Virus record (IMG/VR): IMGVR_UViG_3300032282_003797
Coordinates: 1 to 31,995 of that record
From: a virus
Length of the DNA stretch: 31,995 nt
Direction: 5' to 3' (one strand)
The notes beneath the pieces are model-generated. The model had not been told where the DNA came from and did not search any database. It worked only from the letters and a program-made list of their open reading frames with translations. This document shows, piece by piece, positions 1 to 6,559 of the stretch. Each line of letters begins with the position of its first letter. Within the stretch, counting starts at the first letter, position 1. The translations under genes and the position numbers were made by a program.

Positions 1-70
1 CAACAGCCTTAAGAAACGCCGACTTTGCAGTCTTTCCTTCTGACCGGTGATAAAAGAATTCAGCGCCCAT
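1..70 (-). CDS. Partial small phage protein, N-terminus only
   Basis: The first 23 codons of a leftward gene that runs off the left edge. It starts ATG at 70 behind a good ribosome site (AAAGGAGAAAATA) and overlaps the stop of the upstream gene by one base (TAATG). The visible start reads MGAEFFYHRSEGKTAKSAF. From memory, small phage proteins with an EGKTAKEAF-like beginning form a widespread family of unknown function, but too little is present here to assign it firmly. Confidence 0.7.
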   Translation of the reverse strand, partial: MGAEFFYHRSEGKTAKSAFLKAV

Positions 71-168
71 TATTTTCTCCTTTTCAGTTCGTTGATTGTC
101 CCAATAAGATAACCAAGACAAAAAACAAGAATAGTTATTACTAAAAACAAAAACAGTATAAATTCCAT
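70..168 (-). CDS. 32-residue single-span membrane protein
   Basis: A tiny protein consisting of one hydrophobic helix (MEFILFLFLVITILVFCLGY) followed by a short basic tail ending KRRK. The basic end suggests a cytoplasmic C-terminus. I chose the ATG at 168 because AGGA lies upstream and the stop of the preceding gene is at 170; a longer frame upstream has no supporting site and overlaps that gene. It is coupled to the next gene by a TAATG overlap. Function is unknown. Small one-span phage proteins include holin-like, spanin-like and membrane-modulating peptides, and nothing here separates these. Confidence 0.6.
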   Translation of the reverse strand: MEFILFLFLVITILVFCLGYLIGTINELKRRK

Positions 169-169
169 G

Positions 170-403
170 CTAGTCAATCCTATTCTTGAAACACTCTCCT
201 GCTTTTGCTCCATCTGGAGTCTTCTTCCACTCTTCAAGACCTGGAATCTTGCATGAGCACACAAAGCACTCGTTCATTCCAGGCCCCACAAGAAGCCCGT
301 CGAACTCAAAACACCAGTGCCAACCTGAATCAAATTCTTCTTTTGTAAGCTTAGCAAGATCGTCAGGAGCATTCATCAGGAAGTTATACCGTTCACTCTT
401 CAC
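170..403 (-). CDS. Hypothetical protein, 77 aa, Trp/Cys-containing
   Basis: GTG start behind a strong GGAGG (8 nt), overlapping the 3' end of the upstream gene by 11 nt. The centre has GWHWCFEFDGLLVGPGMNE followed by CFVCSC, which looks like a compact fold with possible metal-binding cysteines (C-x2-C-x-C). Aromatic FEWDGLLVGPG-like segments recur in small phage proteins of unknown function as far as I recall. No enzymatic motif is visible. It is part of the leftward string of coupled small genes. Confidence 0.7.
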   Translation of the reverse strand: MKSERYNFLMNAPDDLAKLTKEEFDSGWHWCFEFDGLLVGPGMNECFVCSCKIPGLEEWKKTPDGAKAGECFKNRID

Positions 404-641
404 CTTTTTCCTCCTGCATCCTTACCCATTCACGCTTAACGATGTCTTCACTATTTGAAAGAGACTTGTTTTCTAGAATGAGCGAGCGAATCTTGCTATT
501 TCTTTCTTCCATGTCTTTTTGGTACTTCTCTTCAAGCATGGCGTTGTTGATAACGCTTTCACCAAGCAGCTTTTGAGCCGTTGATAGAGCGTTGTATACT
601 TGAATCAATTCTGCCCGTAAGTCAAGTGTTTCATCTTGCAT
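393..641 (-). CDS. Coiled-coil small protein, 82 aa
   Basis: A highly charged, helix-rich protein. Residues about 10-60 show a heptad-like pattern (LRAELIQVYNAL, MLEEKYQKDMEERNSKIRSL) and no proline or glycine breaks, so a coiled coil or helical hairpin is likely. ATG at 641 follows the stop of the upstream gene by one base, so translation is probably coupled. Three further small coiled-coil proteins occur in this arm (1935-2135, 2322-2570, and part of 9384-9773). Function is unknown; possible roles include oligomeric inhibitors or adaptors. Confidence 0.75.
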   Translation of the reverse strand: MQDETLDLRAELIQVYNALSTAQKLLGESVINNAMLEEKYQKDMEERNSKIRSLILENKSLSNSEDIVKREWVRMQEEKGEE

Positions 642-642
642 T

Positions 643-1062
643 TTAAATACTCTCCGCGTGAAGTTCGATCATATCAGCAATCTCGTTGAACGAAACGCGT
701 AAAGAGTCGTTTATGTCAGAAAGAGTTTGCGGAGTTTGTGGCTCATTGACAGGAATAATTGGATTGTAACTGCCCATTCCTGCCCAATTAACAACTGCAT
801 AAGGCAAATACTCAGAAGCGCCAGCATAAGGAGCTTCGCACTCTTGCCCCATGATTGAATCTGGCATCATTTGGCTGAACTGTGCTGTCGTGATCAAATC
901 AGACTGTTGCCCTTCCTGCGTTCTTGCGTAAATCTCGCACAGAACACCCAAGCAGCAATACTCAACAATTCCAAGTTTGTATTTGCGAAGGTTATACTTC
1001 CCCTGCTTGTACTTTCCGCTGCGAAGAGCATCAGTCCACATCTTTGCGATTTCAGGCTTCAT
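643..1062 (-). CDS. Conserved phage protein with WTDALRSGKYKQG motif
   Basis: 139 residues. The N-terminal WTDALRSGKYKQGKYNLR, then CCLGVLCEIY, then LPYAVVNWAGM and the C-terminal SFNEIADMIELH match, from memory, a widespread family of phage and bacterial proteins of unknown function (pattern W-ALRSG-Y-QG...CCLGVLC...LP..V..WAG...SF..IA..IE). The family is recognised by pattern only and has no established biochemistry that I know. The start at 1062 has AGGAG 8 nt upstream and overlaps the preceding gene by 11 nt. Confidence 0.8.
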   Translation of the reverse strand: MKPEIAKMWTDALRSGKYKQGKYNLRKYKLGIVEYCCLGVLCEIYARTQEGQQSDLITTAQFSQMMPDSIMGQECEAPYAGASEYLPYAVVNWAGMGSYNPIIPVNEPQTPQTLSDINDSLRVSFNEIADMIELHAESI

Positions 1063-1477
1063 TTTTATCTCCTGGATGCATTGCGTTCATGATTACTTCA
1101 ACACACTTCTTGATTTGTCCAATGTCCTGAAAAGTTAAAGGAATTGTAACAGATATGACTGGATTTCCTGGATACTGATGTCCCTTGAACTCATATGAGA
1201 ACATCTCGACTGTTGGACTATCACAACACGGATTCCAAGACAGCGTTACATTAGGCATATCCTTTGCCCAGTATACGAATGAAATGTTCCAAATCACATG
1301 TCTTTTCGTTGGATTATTTCCAGTATAGCTGTAAAAATCCTGAGCATTTATTGAGTAACGCCATCCGTTCGGAATTAGACTGGCTACAGCTTTTCTTGCC
1401 CTGCGCTTCGCTGATTCAAACCTAGACTTTGTAAAAGTGTTCCATTCGTACACATACTCGTATGTTTCCCAAGACAT
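1052..1477 (-). CDS. Hypothetical protein, 141 aa
   Basis: A tyrosine- and tryptophan-rich protein with a basic N-terminal helix (SRFESAKRRARKAVASL) followed by alternating polar and hydrophobic segments that suggest beta strands (RHVIWNISFVYWAKDMPNVTLSW), and a C-terminal helix (IGQIKKCVEVIMNAM). ATG at 1477 has GGAGGG upstream within the end of the preceding gene. No family was recognised and no catalytic motif or membrane segment is visible. Confidence 0.75.
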   Translation of the reverse strand: MSWETYEYVYEWNTFTKSRFESAKRRARKAVASLIPNGWRYSINAQDFYSYTGNNPTKRHVIWNISFVYWAKDMPNVTLSWNPCCDSPTVEMFSYEFKGHQYPGNPVISVTIPLTFQDIGQIKKCVEVIMNAMHPGDKNEA

Positions 1478-1696
1478 TTATCCCTCCATGTCGATGATAC
1501 CAAGCTCCTGCAGTTTCTGAATGTTCACAGGGATGTTCTTGATGCTGTATTCGTAGTTCCTTTGTGGATCAGCCATGTCATCGCCATCAGCGCACATATT
1601 GATCATACGCACGGCGGCATCCCTAGTAACATGAACGCTAACAACATCCCCGCCAGTTCGGCCAGAGTGAGACTTGACAACTCCGTAGAAAAACAT
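1478..1696 (-). CDS. Hypothetical protein, 72 aa
   Basis: A small acidic protein starting MFFYGVVKSHSGRTGGDVVSVHVTRDAAVRM and ending in an acidic tail. The GRTGGDVVSVHVT segment looks like two short beta strands. It starts at 1696 by a one-base TAATG overlap with the gene upstream and is followed directly by the gene starting at 1477. It belongs to the coupled cluster 70-3001. No family recognised. Confidence 0.72.
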   Translation of the reverse strand: MFFYGVVKSHSGRTGGDVVSVHVTRDAAVRMINMCADGDDMADPQRNYEYSIKNIPVNIQKLQELGIIDMEG

Positions 1697-1920
1697 TATT
1701 CCTCCTTGAGATTAGAGTTCGGGCCTTCGTATGGAACGATCAGGTAGTAGCCGTTATCAATCTTATTTTGAACTTCAAAGACCTCTGGAACATCCTGAAA
1801 TGCACAGTCACACTCAAGAGGCTCCATATGTCCAGGTCCGTGCCGCTCATAGAAAACTCCTGAGCCGTGGCACAATTTACAGTCGTTGCGAGCCATTAGC
1901 ACGACAGGTTTATCGCTCAT
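1696..1920 (-). CDS. Small zinc-ribbon-like protein, 74 aa
   Basis: The N-terminal half contains C-x2-C-x-G-x-G (CKLCHGSG) and, about 20 residues later, C-x-C (ECDC), a likely four-cysteine zinc site resembling half of a DnaJ-type CxxCxGxG module. The C-terminal half (FEVQNKIDNGYYLIVPYEG) is strand-like. Zinc ribbons of this kind usually stabilise small nucleic-acid- or protein-binding domains. The start at 1920 is an ATG with only a weak upstream site (GAGG). The role is not known. Confidence 0.75.
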   Translation of the reverse strand: MSDKPVVLMARNDCKLCHGSGVFYERHGPGHMEPLECDCAFQDVPEVFEVQNKIDNGYYLIVPYEGPNSNLKEE

Positions 1921-1934
1921 CGGTATTCCTCGCC

Positions 1935-2135
1935 TTAGGGCCTATCAGTTCCAAGATCGCCTGGAAGCACTCCGTCGTACTTGTCGAAGTACGGATTTTC
2001 GTCCATTTCAAGCTCCTTAATTTTAGCGCGGAGTTCGAAAATCACTTGTCCACACCTCTCAAGCTCCTCCTCTCTTGACTTCAGAGCCTTGCTAAGAATT
2101 TCAGCCTGGGTTCGGAAGATTTGTTCGTCAGTCAT
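1935..2135 (-). CDS. Coiled-coil small protein, 66 aa
   Basis: Residues about 5-45 are strongly helical and charged with heptad spacing (ILSKALKSREEELERC...IFELRAKIKELE), followed by a short proline/glycine-rich acidic tail. The ATG at 2135 overlaps the stop of the preceding gene by 8 nt (ATGACTGA), so it is probably read by re-initiation. No family recognised. Confidence 0.72.
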   Translation of the reverse strand: MTDEQIFRTQAEILSKALKSREEELERCGQVIFELRAKIKELEMDENPYFDKYDGVLPGDLGTDRP

Positions 2136-2304
2136 TTTTGGTTCTCCAAACTAGGTTGCTCAAATTTCGGTGTCTTTCAGACGCTCTGTGAAGCCTATCA
2201 GCTGCAATCTTCATTAGTTCTTGAAGTTCTTCGCTCTCAATGGTTTCGGCAGCTTCTTTCAGCAATCCGGCGATTTCGTTGTCTCCGATGTCATTCCACT
2301 TCAC
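2128..2304 (-). CDS. Helical small protein, 58 aa (GTG start)
   Basis: An ordinary gene below usual length cutoffs. GTG at 2304 sits 7 nt after AAAGGAG. The protein begins VKWNDIGDNEIAGLLKEAAE and continues as one or two amphipathic helices (ESEELQELMKIAADRLHRA), ending in a basic tail. It closes with an 8-nt overlap on the next gene. The frame is open across the whole space between its neighbours, which supports it as real. No family recognised. Confidence 0.68.
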   Translation of the reverse strand: MKWNDIGDNEIAGLLKEAAETIESEELQELMKIAADRLHRASERHRNLSNLVWRTKND

Positions 2305-2321
2305 TTTTACTCCTTTCAGTA

Positions 2322-2570
2322 TTAACTCATTTCCCTTGCGAAAAATTCAACAAAACGCTGATACCTGGCGTCTCTCTTCTCCATGATAGCCAAGTCTTTT
2401 TGGGCGGCCTGAAGATCTTCCTTGGTCTTTTGGTACATTTCATTCAGGACTGAGTATTGGCTCTCAAGCCTAAGAACAGTTCTCCTAAGAGTCATCATCT
2501 CTCCAGCTACATCTGGAAGACCAAGTATCTCAAGACGCTCGGTAAGCTCTGGATCTTTCTGTTGCTTCAT
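2322..2570 (-). CDS. Coiled-coil protein, 82 aa
   Basis: Almost entirely predicted helix: EMMTLRRTVLRLESQYSVL followed by NEMYQKTKEDLQAAQKDLA, typical of a long coiled coil. I place the start at ATG 2570 rather than the in-frame TTG two codons earlier, because ATG forms the classic ATGA overlap with the upstream stop and has AGGAG at a suitable distance. Function is unknown. Confidence 0.75.
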   Translation of the reverse strand: MKQQKDPELTERLEILGLPDVAGEMMTLRRTVLRLESQYSVLNEMYQKTKEDLQAAQKDLAIMEKRDARYQRFVEFFAREMS

Positions 2571-3001
2571 GACCAAATCTCCTGTTCTGCGGGAATACCG
2601 CGCTTTTGTGGATTGAACCTATAGAGCGCGTCTATGCGCTCCATGTAGAAAAAGATGCTGCGCTGGAATCGCGGACTAGTCAGGCGCATGAAGCTCTTTA
2701 CGATTGCTTCGTAGATATGCTTAGGAACACCCGCTTCATCCGTCAAAATCTTGAACAAACACTCCTCTAATTCAGACTGTCTAAGCACGACATTCGGCTC
2801 CTCTGAGATATCCCAAAGGTACATCTGCCCCTGGACTTCTGCGGCTGGTTCGGCAGACACGCCAACATCGGCACTGTCTGCCTTTGTCTTGATTGGTTTT
2901 TCCATCTTAATGGAGATTTTAGGCTTTTTGCGGTCTTGTTTTGGAATTGGCTGTGCAACATCACCACTAACAACCAAGTCCGTGTCGTCTTTAGCGTCCA
3001 T
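2567..3001 (-). CDS. Hypothetical protein, 144 aa, disordered N-terminus
   Basis: The first ~65 residues are low-complexity, lysine/proline/alanine-rich (KQDRKKPKISIKMEKPIKTK) and likely disordered. The C-terminal half is folded and helical (LRQSELEECLFKILTDEAG, KHIYEAIVKSFMRL, SIFFYMERIDALYRF). ATG at 3001 with GAGGT upstream is preferred over an earlier in-frame start that would read through the unusual upstream element. It is the first gene of the 70-3001 cluster after that element. No family recognised. Confidence 0.72.
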   Translation of the reverse strand: MDAKDDTDLVVSGDVAQPIPKQDRKKPKISIKMEKPIKTKADSADVGVSAEPAAEVQGQMYLWDISEEPNVVLRQSELEECLFKILTDEAGVPKHIYEAIVKSFMRLTSPRFQRSIFFYMERIDALYRFNPQKRGIPAEQEIWS

Positions 3002-3286
3002 ACATAGAAACCTCGTTTTTACGCTGAAAATGCGGTTAGACACAGCAAAATCAGCCCGTAAAACGCCGCAACCCCCCTCTCCCACCTACCCACCCTAAAC
3101 CACATACCAATAAGATATATAGTAAGAGTAATAGGGAGAGAGAGGAGGGTGCGGGTTTTGGGGATGCGCATAGCCGAAAAATCCTCACAAAAACCGCCTA
3201 CGGAAACTTTTGGTTTTACTTGGTACTGCATGGTAACAACCCTCTGTTATGCCATAGGGGCAATGGAGATTCTTGGCTATATGTGG
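3002..3286 (-). promoter_or_regulatory. Intergenic control element with pyrimidine/purine-skewed arms
   Basis: No convincing gene lies here. A run rich in C and T (3070-3100) and a run rich in G and A (3132-3165) form imperfect inverted arms around an AT-rich core (near AATAAGATATATAGTAAG at 3109). Two minus-strand frames read through it (one ends at 3019, the other joins the gene at 3001); their translations contain LIGMWFRVG and VLRADFAVSNRIF. From memory, such phrases occur in spurious translations upstream of small regulatory genes in proteobacterial satellite elements, which would mean a conserved DNA or RNA element rather than a protein. A promoter, origin or antisense RNA are all possible. 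Confidence 0.4.
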
Positions 3287-3568
3287 TTACGGTTCGTTGT
3301 CAAGTTCTTTCGTATTGTCACCCCTATCTGGATGATTCAGGCAAGCATTGGGGGTATCCACATTATCCCAATTCTTGTCTGCACGATAGAAACCCGTGAA
3401 GGAAGCAATCGCCTCTGGCCCGAACCGCTCCACTAGAAGCTTATCTAGATCCTTGCTGAAGTTGACGAGACTCTTGTGGTGTTCATCGTCCTCACGGGCA
3501 GGCATCCACAGCCTCACCATCTGTACATTGTGAGTCCAGTCCGAATGTGGAGTTTGCGAGTCAGCCAT
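3287..3568 (-). CDS. Hypothetical protein, 93 aa
   Basis: A charged protein with several histidines and tryptophans (HSDWTHNVQMVRLWMPARED) and a helical middle (FSKDLDKLLVERFGPEAIASF). The C-terminus is acidic and asparagine-rich. It starts at ATG 3568 inside an 8-nt overlap with the gene upstream (ATGGCTGA). It is the last gene before the intergenic element at 3002-3286. No family recognised. Confidence 0.72.
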   Translation of the reverse strand: MADSQTPHSDWTHNVQMVRLWMPAREDDEHHKSLVNFSKDLDKLLVERFGPEAIASFTGFYRADKNWDNVDTPNACLNHPDRGDNTKELDNEP

Positions 3569-3740
3569 TGTTGAATTCCTTTGCTAGCAGCCAAACTGCC
3601 GTGATCTTGTAACCGGGTTCGTACCTAAGCGCCATTTCGAGGTTGAATTGCTTTACTGCTTCCTGCCAGCTACCAGCGGAAAGCGTGTTTGTCAAGATTG
3701 AATCTCCCTGCTCGTAGGAGATCATGTATATGCGTGTCAT
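3561..3740 (-). CDS. Small protein, 59 aa
   Basis: Begins MTRIYMISYEQGDSIL and shows a strand-helix-strand pattern (IYMISYEQ; SWQEAVKQFNLEMALRY; YKITAVWLLA), a plausible small alpha/beta fold. It overlaps the upstream stop by ATGA and ends in the 8-nt overlap with the next gene, with GAAAGGG upstream, so it sits perfectly in the coupled chain. No family recognised. Confidence 0.7.
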   Translation of the reverse strand: MTRIYMISYEQGDSILTNTLSAGSWQEAVKQFNLEMALRYEPGYKITAVWLLAKEFNNG

Positions 3741-3949
3741 CGCGCCCTTTCATTGATTCTAATAGCTCGGCGAAGATTTTCTTTGTTACGAGGATCTACA
3801 GCCACAAATTCTCCGCCTGTCTTGTGACCGAAGTCCATGAAGCCCACAACTTTCTCCACGGATGAGCACTTCACACACTCATCAGTGTTTGGAAGAATTT
3901 CCAGTCTAGAAACTGGAATAGGTTGATTGCAGTGTTTGCAGGTTTTCAT
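3737..3949 (-). CDS. DksA/TraR-type C4 zinc finger protein, 70 aa
   Basis: Residues 3-28 read CKHCNQPIPVSRLEILPNTD then ECVKC. This matches the DksA/TraR zinc finger (C-x2-C-x-x-I-P-x-x-R-L...P...C-x2-C). In that family the finger supports insertion of a coiled coil into the RNA polymerase secondary channel. Here the finger is at the N-terminus and no long coiled coil precedes it, so a direct DksA-like role is doubtful and it may be a minimal derivative or adaptor. The C-terminal 40 residues are basic (RNKENLRRAIRINERAR). ATG at 3949 directly follows the stop of the upstream gene. Confidence 0.8.
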   Translation of the reverse strand: MKTCKHCNQPIPVSRLEILPNTDECVKCSSVEKVVGFMDFGHKTGGEFVAVDPRNKENLRRAIRINERAR

Positions 3950-4297
3950 CTACCACCATCCCACCACGATTCCGTTGTTGTCAGCCACCGCCTTGAACCA
4001 CAAAGTCAAAGCCTTAACTTCATCTGAATTTAATCCGTGACTGAAAGTAATGTACCCATTCGGCTTAGCGAGCTGCTCTGCCATCTGCTTGACAATCTCG
4101 TTTGAAATCTCCTCCTGATAGAGAGAGACTCCCGTCACAGCATTGATGTAGCCGGCATACACCTTCCCTCGGAACGAAGAAGATCCTCCGTTTCCAGAGA
4201 ACATGCCTCCGCACAACACCTGCGGAATATGCCCAAACAGTTCATCATTCATTGGCTTCTTGGTGATAGCGTCGTACGCGTAAGTGTCCAAACCCAT
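3950..4297 (-). CDS. Conserved phage protein (MGLDTYA...FRGKVY...GWW family)
   Basis: 115 residues starting MGLDTYAYDAITKKP, with a central FRGKVYAGYINAVTGVSLYQ and ending LWFKAVADNNGIVVGWW. From memory this arrangement recurs in many phage and some bacterial genomes as an uncharacterised family; its function is unknown to me. The centre is glycine- and serine-rich (GGMFSGNGGSSSF). The ATG at 4297 has AAGGAGTTAGTA upstream. Confidence 0.8.
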   Translation of the reverse strand: MGLDTYAYDAITKKPMNDELFGHIPQVLCGGMFSGNGGSSSFRGKVYAGYINAVTGVSLYQEEISNEIVKQMAEQLAKPNGYITFSHGLNSDEVKALTLWFKAVADNNGIVVGWW

Positions 4298-4328
4298 TAC
4301 TAACTCCTTAGAAAGAGGTGAAAGAATC

Positions 4329-4347
4329 GGGGCGGTCGCATCGCCCC
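4329..4347 (-). promoter_or_regulatory. Intercistronic stem-loop, GTCGCAT-loop family (copy 1)
   Basis: GGGGCG / CGCCCC 6-bp stem with a 7-base loop GTCGCAT on the plus strand (ATGCGAC in the minus-strand transcript), placed between the stop at 4358 and the start at 4297. There is no U-tract, so it is not a standard intrinsic terminator. The same loop occurs at 4640-4658 and, on a different stem, at 6560-6578. Confidence 0.7.
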
Positions 4348-4357
4348 CTGTGATGTG

Positions 4358-4600
4358 TTACTTGGAGATTTCCCAGTAGAAATGCACGCCGAAAGCGGCA
4401 CCAACCTTCTGGATTCGGAACCTGGTTAAATCATCCCCCTGCGAGCGCATCTGATCAGTTGTAGCAAACACGCGCGCCCACTCCAGAACCTCGTCCTCGC
4501 TAGGAGCCTGTACGGAAAAGATCTTGCTGAATAGATCAGCATTAGCAGTGAGAGGCTTCTTCATCCAACGGTCTGGATGGCTCAAAATAATTACTGACAT
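4358..4600 (-). CDS. Hypothetical protein, 80 aa
   Basis: Starts MSVIILSHPDRWMKKPL at ATG 4600 with AAAGGAG 6 nt upstream. A frame extending to 4660 is open but would run through the stem-loop at 4640-4658, so it is rejected. The middle is an acidic amphipathic helix (SEDEVLEWARVFATTDQM), and the C-terminus strand-like (GAAFGVHFYWEISK). It is flanked on both sides by near-identical stem-loops, so it looks like a self-contained one-gene cassette. Confidence 0.75.
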   Translation of the reverse strand: MSVIILSHPDRWMKKPLTANADLFSKIFSVQAPSEDEVLEWARVFATTDQMRSQGDDLTRFRIQKVGAAFGVHFYWEISK

Positions 4601-4639
4601 GATTACTCCTTTGCTAGATTTGCGAGTAGAGAGAAAACA

Positions 4640-4658
4640 GGGGCGGTCGCATCGCCCC
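4640..4658 (-). promoter_or_regulatory. Intercistronic stem-loop, GTCGCAT-loop family (copy 2)
   Basis: The stem and loop are identical to 4329-4347 (GGGGCG, loop GTCGCAT, CGCCCC) and lie between the stop at 4682 and the start at 4600. A second inverted repeat (CTAGTT / AACTAG, 4661-4678) stands just upstream of it. No U-run follows. Confidence 0.7.
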
Positions 4659-4681
4659 ATCTAGTTGTAGCTAACTAGTGA

Positions 4682-5110
4682 TTAGCTGATGCGGCCCGAC
4701 TTCTTCAGGGCAGCGGTGTTGCGCTCGATGGCGCCCTTCTTGCTGCCTGGCGCGAAGACTTCGGCCACTGCATCGTCGCGGTGGATTCCACCCTCTCCAG
4801 TGGTTCCACGGGGAACAGTACGGAGCGCGTTTGCACGCTCCTCAATGCGGTCGAGTCCCGCGAGAACCGAGGCCTTTGCCGCCTCGACCATCGCGTGGAG
4901 CTGCTCCTTCGTCATGCCACCGTTGAGAAGAGCCTCGCCGAGCTTCTTGTTCAGGTCAGTCACAGCCTTGCTCGCAGCCGAGCGATCCTCGCGGTGACCC
5001 ATCACGGTGTCGGTGATGGCCTGAGCCTGCTTCTTGGAGGCGTTGCCGTTGTTGGCGGCGACGGTGTTGACGGTGGTGGTCTCGACGGCGTTGTTGATGG
5101 TGTTGGACAT
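4682..5110 (-). CDS. Alanine-rich helical protein, paralog of 8420-8860
   Basis: 142 residues. The N-terminus is low-complexity (Asn, Thr, Val), then QAQAITDTVMGHRED begins a long helical region (LNKKLGEALLNGGMTKEQLH). The C-terminal block RGTTGEGGIHRDDAVAEVF followed by AIERNTAALKKSGRI is shared almost word for word with the protein at 8420-8860, so the two are clear paralogs about 3.5 kb apart. Part of the block may also be present in 15546-15992. ATG at 5110 with AGGA upstream. No known domain; the conserved C-terminal block suggests a binding surface or processing signal. Confidence 0.78.
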   Translation of the reverse strand: MSNTINNAVETTTVNTVAANNGNASKKQAQAITDTVMGHREDRSAASKAVTDLNKKLGEALLNGGMTKEQLHAMVEAAKASVLAGLDRIEERANALRTVPRGTTGEGGIHRDDAVAEVFAPGSKKGAIERNTAALKKSGRIS

Positions 5111-5202
5111 TGTGATAATTCCTGTTCTGACATTTGCGAGAAAACTGACACGATTACTCTTATTGGGTTGTCTATCTTCTGTGCTGTTCTGAATGTGCGG
5201 AC

Positions 5203-5493
5203 TTATGAGGTCACCTTGAAGGTAACCCCGTTTATTGTGACTTCCTGAATCGTCTCCGCGTTGATCATGCGGTAACCATTGTTCTGCATGTCAAACACGG
5301 TGATCAGACCCTTGCTTTCTGGATCGAACTTGAGTTCGCCTCCAGTAAGCCCCTTGATTACGCGGCCACGGCAGTTCATGACACGGAACTCGCCAGTAGT
5401 GCGCTTGAAGAATCGGACGGTGAAGATCTTGCCTGAGCCTTTGGCGGCATGGATCTTATCTACAGCTTCTGATCGTGTGATGGTATCACTCAC
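5203..5493 (-). CDS. Conserved phage beta-rich protein, MNCRG motif
   Basis: 96 residues, GTG start at 5493 with AAGGAG upstream and an 8-nt overlap (GTGAGTGA) with the preceding stop. The pattern FTVRFFKRTTGEFRVMNCRG, then VIKGLTGG, then LITVFDMQNNGYRMINAETI resembles a common small phage family (from memory: TV.FIKKDG..R.MNCR...K...G......VYD....YR.I). The spacing of short strands suggests an SH3-like barrel. The molecular role is unknown. Confidence 0.75.
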   Translation of the reverse strand: MSDTITRSEAVDKIHAAKGSGKIFTVRFFKRTTGEFRVMNCRGRVIKGLTGGELKFDPESKGLITVFDMQNNGYRMINAETIQEVTINGVTFKVTS

Positions 5494-5740
5494 CGTTGAT
5501 CTCCTTAAGAATTGCTTCTGCGACTTCCTCAACAGGAGCCAGGTCGTCATTCACGAGTTCTTCTGGCATGAAGAGCTTTCCCTTCCACGGAGACCCTTCG
5601 GCAAGACGCTCGCGAACTGTCCCAATCATCAGAATGATCATCCTGATGTGGATGGCCTGCTGGAAATTACCAGCACGCTCGTACTTGCTGATTGCCCAGA
5701 TGCACGCGTCCAGGGTCTTGATGTCTTCTAGATTACTCAA
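5486..5740 (-). CDS. Helical protein, 84 aa (TTG start)
   Basis: A likely TTG start at 5740 lies in an 8-nt overlap (TTGAGTAA) with the upstream stop, with AAAGGA upstream. Residues 5-45 are helical (LDACIWAISKYERAG, QQAIHIRMIILMIGTVRERL), and the tail is acidic (EEVAEAILKEINGE). The pattern recalls TPR-like or helical-bundle proteins but no repeat can be defined. No family recognised. Confidence 0.7.
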   Translation of the reverse strand: MSNLEDIKTLDACIWAISKYERAGNFQQAIHIRMIILMIGTVRERLAEGSPWKGKLFMPEELVNDDLAPVEEVAEAILKEINGE

Positions 5741-6137
5741 AGCGGTTTCCTTTCATAACAATCCAGTCTCGGGACTTGACGATACGCTCGTCAGCCATTG
5801 ACTGCGGGGTGAACGGACTAGATGGGCATCCGTGACGTGTCACGTAGCCATGGATCACGATCTCCATCCACATGTCTTTCGGCATGCGGACGCAGGATCG
5901 CTTGAACAACCACTGCAGCTCGCGGTAGCGGTCGTATGCCACATCCCACGAGGAGTAGTTAGTAGGGTCATGAGTCAGCTGCTCAAGCAGCCGCTCGGCG
6001 GAGCCGAAATCCTTGACAGAGCGCTTCGATGGCACTGTGCCTGATAGCTGGCTGCACAACACGCCAACGGATTCCCCGGGGAAACGATCCACGGGCCGCC
6101 TAGAATAAGTCAGGACCATGACTCTGAAGAACTGCAT
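5733..6137 (-). CDS. Hypothetical protein, 134 aa
   Basis: Starts MQFFRVMVLTYSRRPVDRF at ATG 6137 behind AGGAGACAAATC. A longer frame to 6242 is open but antisense-like and overlaps the upstream gene, so it is rejected. The middle is a helical segment with tyrosines and tryptophans (YSSWDVAYDRYRELQWLF) and a cysteine pair separated by about 30 residues. No recognised domain. Confidence 0.72.
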   Translation of the reverse strand: MQFFRVMVLTYSRRPVDRFPGESVGVLCSQLSGTVPSKRSVKDFGSAERLLEQLTHDPTNYSSWDVAYDRYRELQWLFKRSCVRMPKDMWMEIVIHGYVTRHGCPSSPFTPQSMADERIVKSRDWIVMKGNRFE

Positions 6138-6148
6138 GATTTGTCTCC

Positions 6149-6493
6149 TTACTTCGTTTGTGCGAGCTTGAGAATCTCTGCCAACCTGACGCTGATGGTT
6201 TCCTTCGCGGTCAAAGCCGCCTGCTCTTCGGTGGTCATCCAATCATCGGTATCACCGCGATACTCGATCTTGAATGCACACTCCATGCGATTCCCAGACT
6301 GCTCGGGATCATTGGTGATGCAGTTCAGCCACTCATCCAAAGCGGCGTGAAAGAACTCACGCGTCTTCGGATCCACGCCGACTTCCTTCTTCATTTCGAA
6401 GAAGATCCTGTCTCCAATGGGAACAGGCGCAGGATATCCCTGCACCATCCCAGTGAAGAAACTCGTGTACAACAACATGAACTCGTCACTCAT
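6149..6493 (-). CDS. Hypothetical protein, 114 aa
   Basis: Acidic, helix-rich: MSDEFMLLYTSFFTGMVQGY, then REFFHAALDEWLNCITNDPE, and a C-terminal helix (EEQAALTAKETISVRLAEIL). A strand-like piece (RMECAFKIEYRGDTDDWM) lies between. The start at 6493 has AAGGAG upstream, following a leader that contains the decamer repeat and stem-loop (6525-6578). No family recognised. Confidence 0.74.
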   Translation of the reverse strand: MSDEFMLLYTSFFTGMVQGYPAPVPIGDRIFFEMKKEVGVDPKTREFFHAALDEWLNCITNDPEQSGNRMECAFKIEYRGDTDDWMTTEEQAALTAKETISVRLAEILKLAQTK

Positions 6494-6524
6494 AACACTC
6501 TCCTTACGATGAAAGCCGCGGCAT

Positions 6525-6534
6525 TGCGGACTTT
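6525..6534 (-). repeat. Recurrent decamer TGCGGACTTT
   Basis: An exact copy of the intercistronic decamer; on the minus strand AAAGTCCGCA. In this copy AAAG-T-CCGC can pair with the GCGGCTTT that follows (one bulged T). See 8405-8414 for the family. Confidence 0.6.
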
Positions 6535-6559
6535 GGAGGCTAACGGCCTACCTAGACCT

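Noticed and set aside
3019-3231. 70-codon minus frame with AGAGGG before its ATG and hydrophobic stretches
   Set aside because: Codons such as AGG-AGG-GGG and a strongly skewed composition suggest non-coding DNA, although a small membrane protein is not fully excluded.
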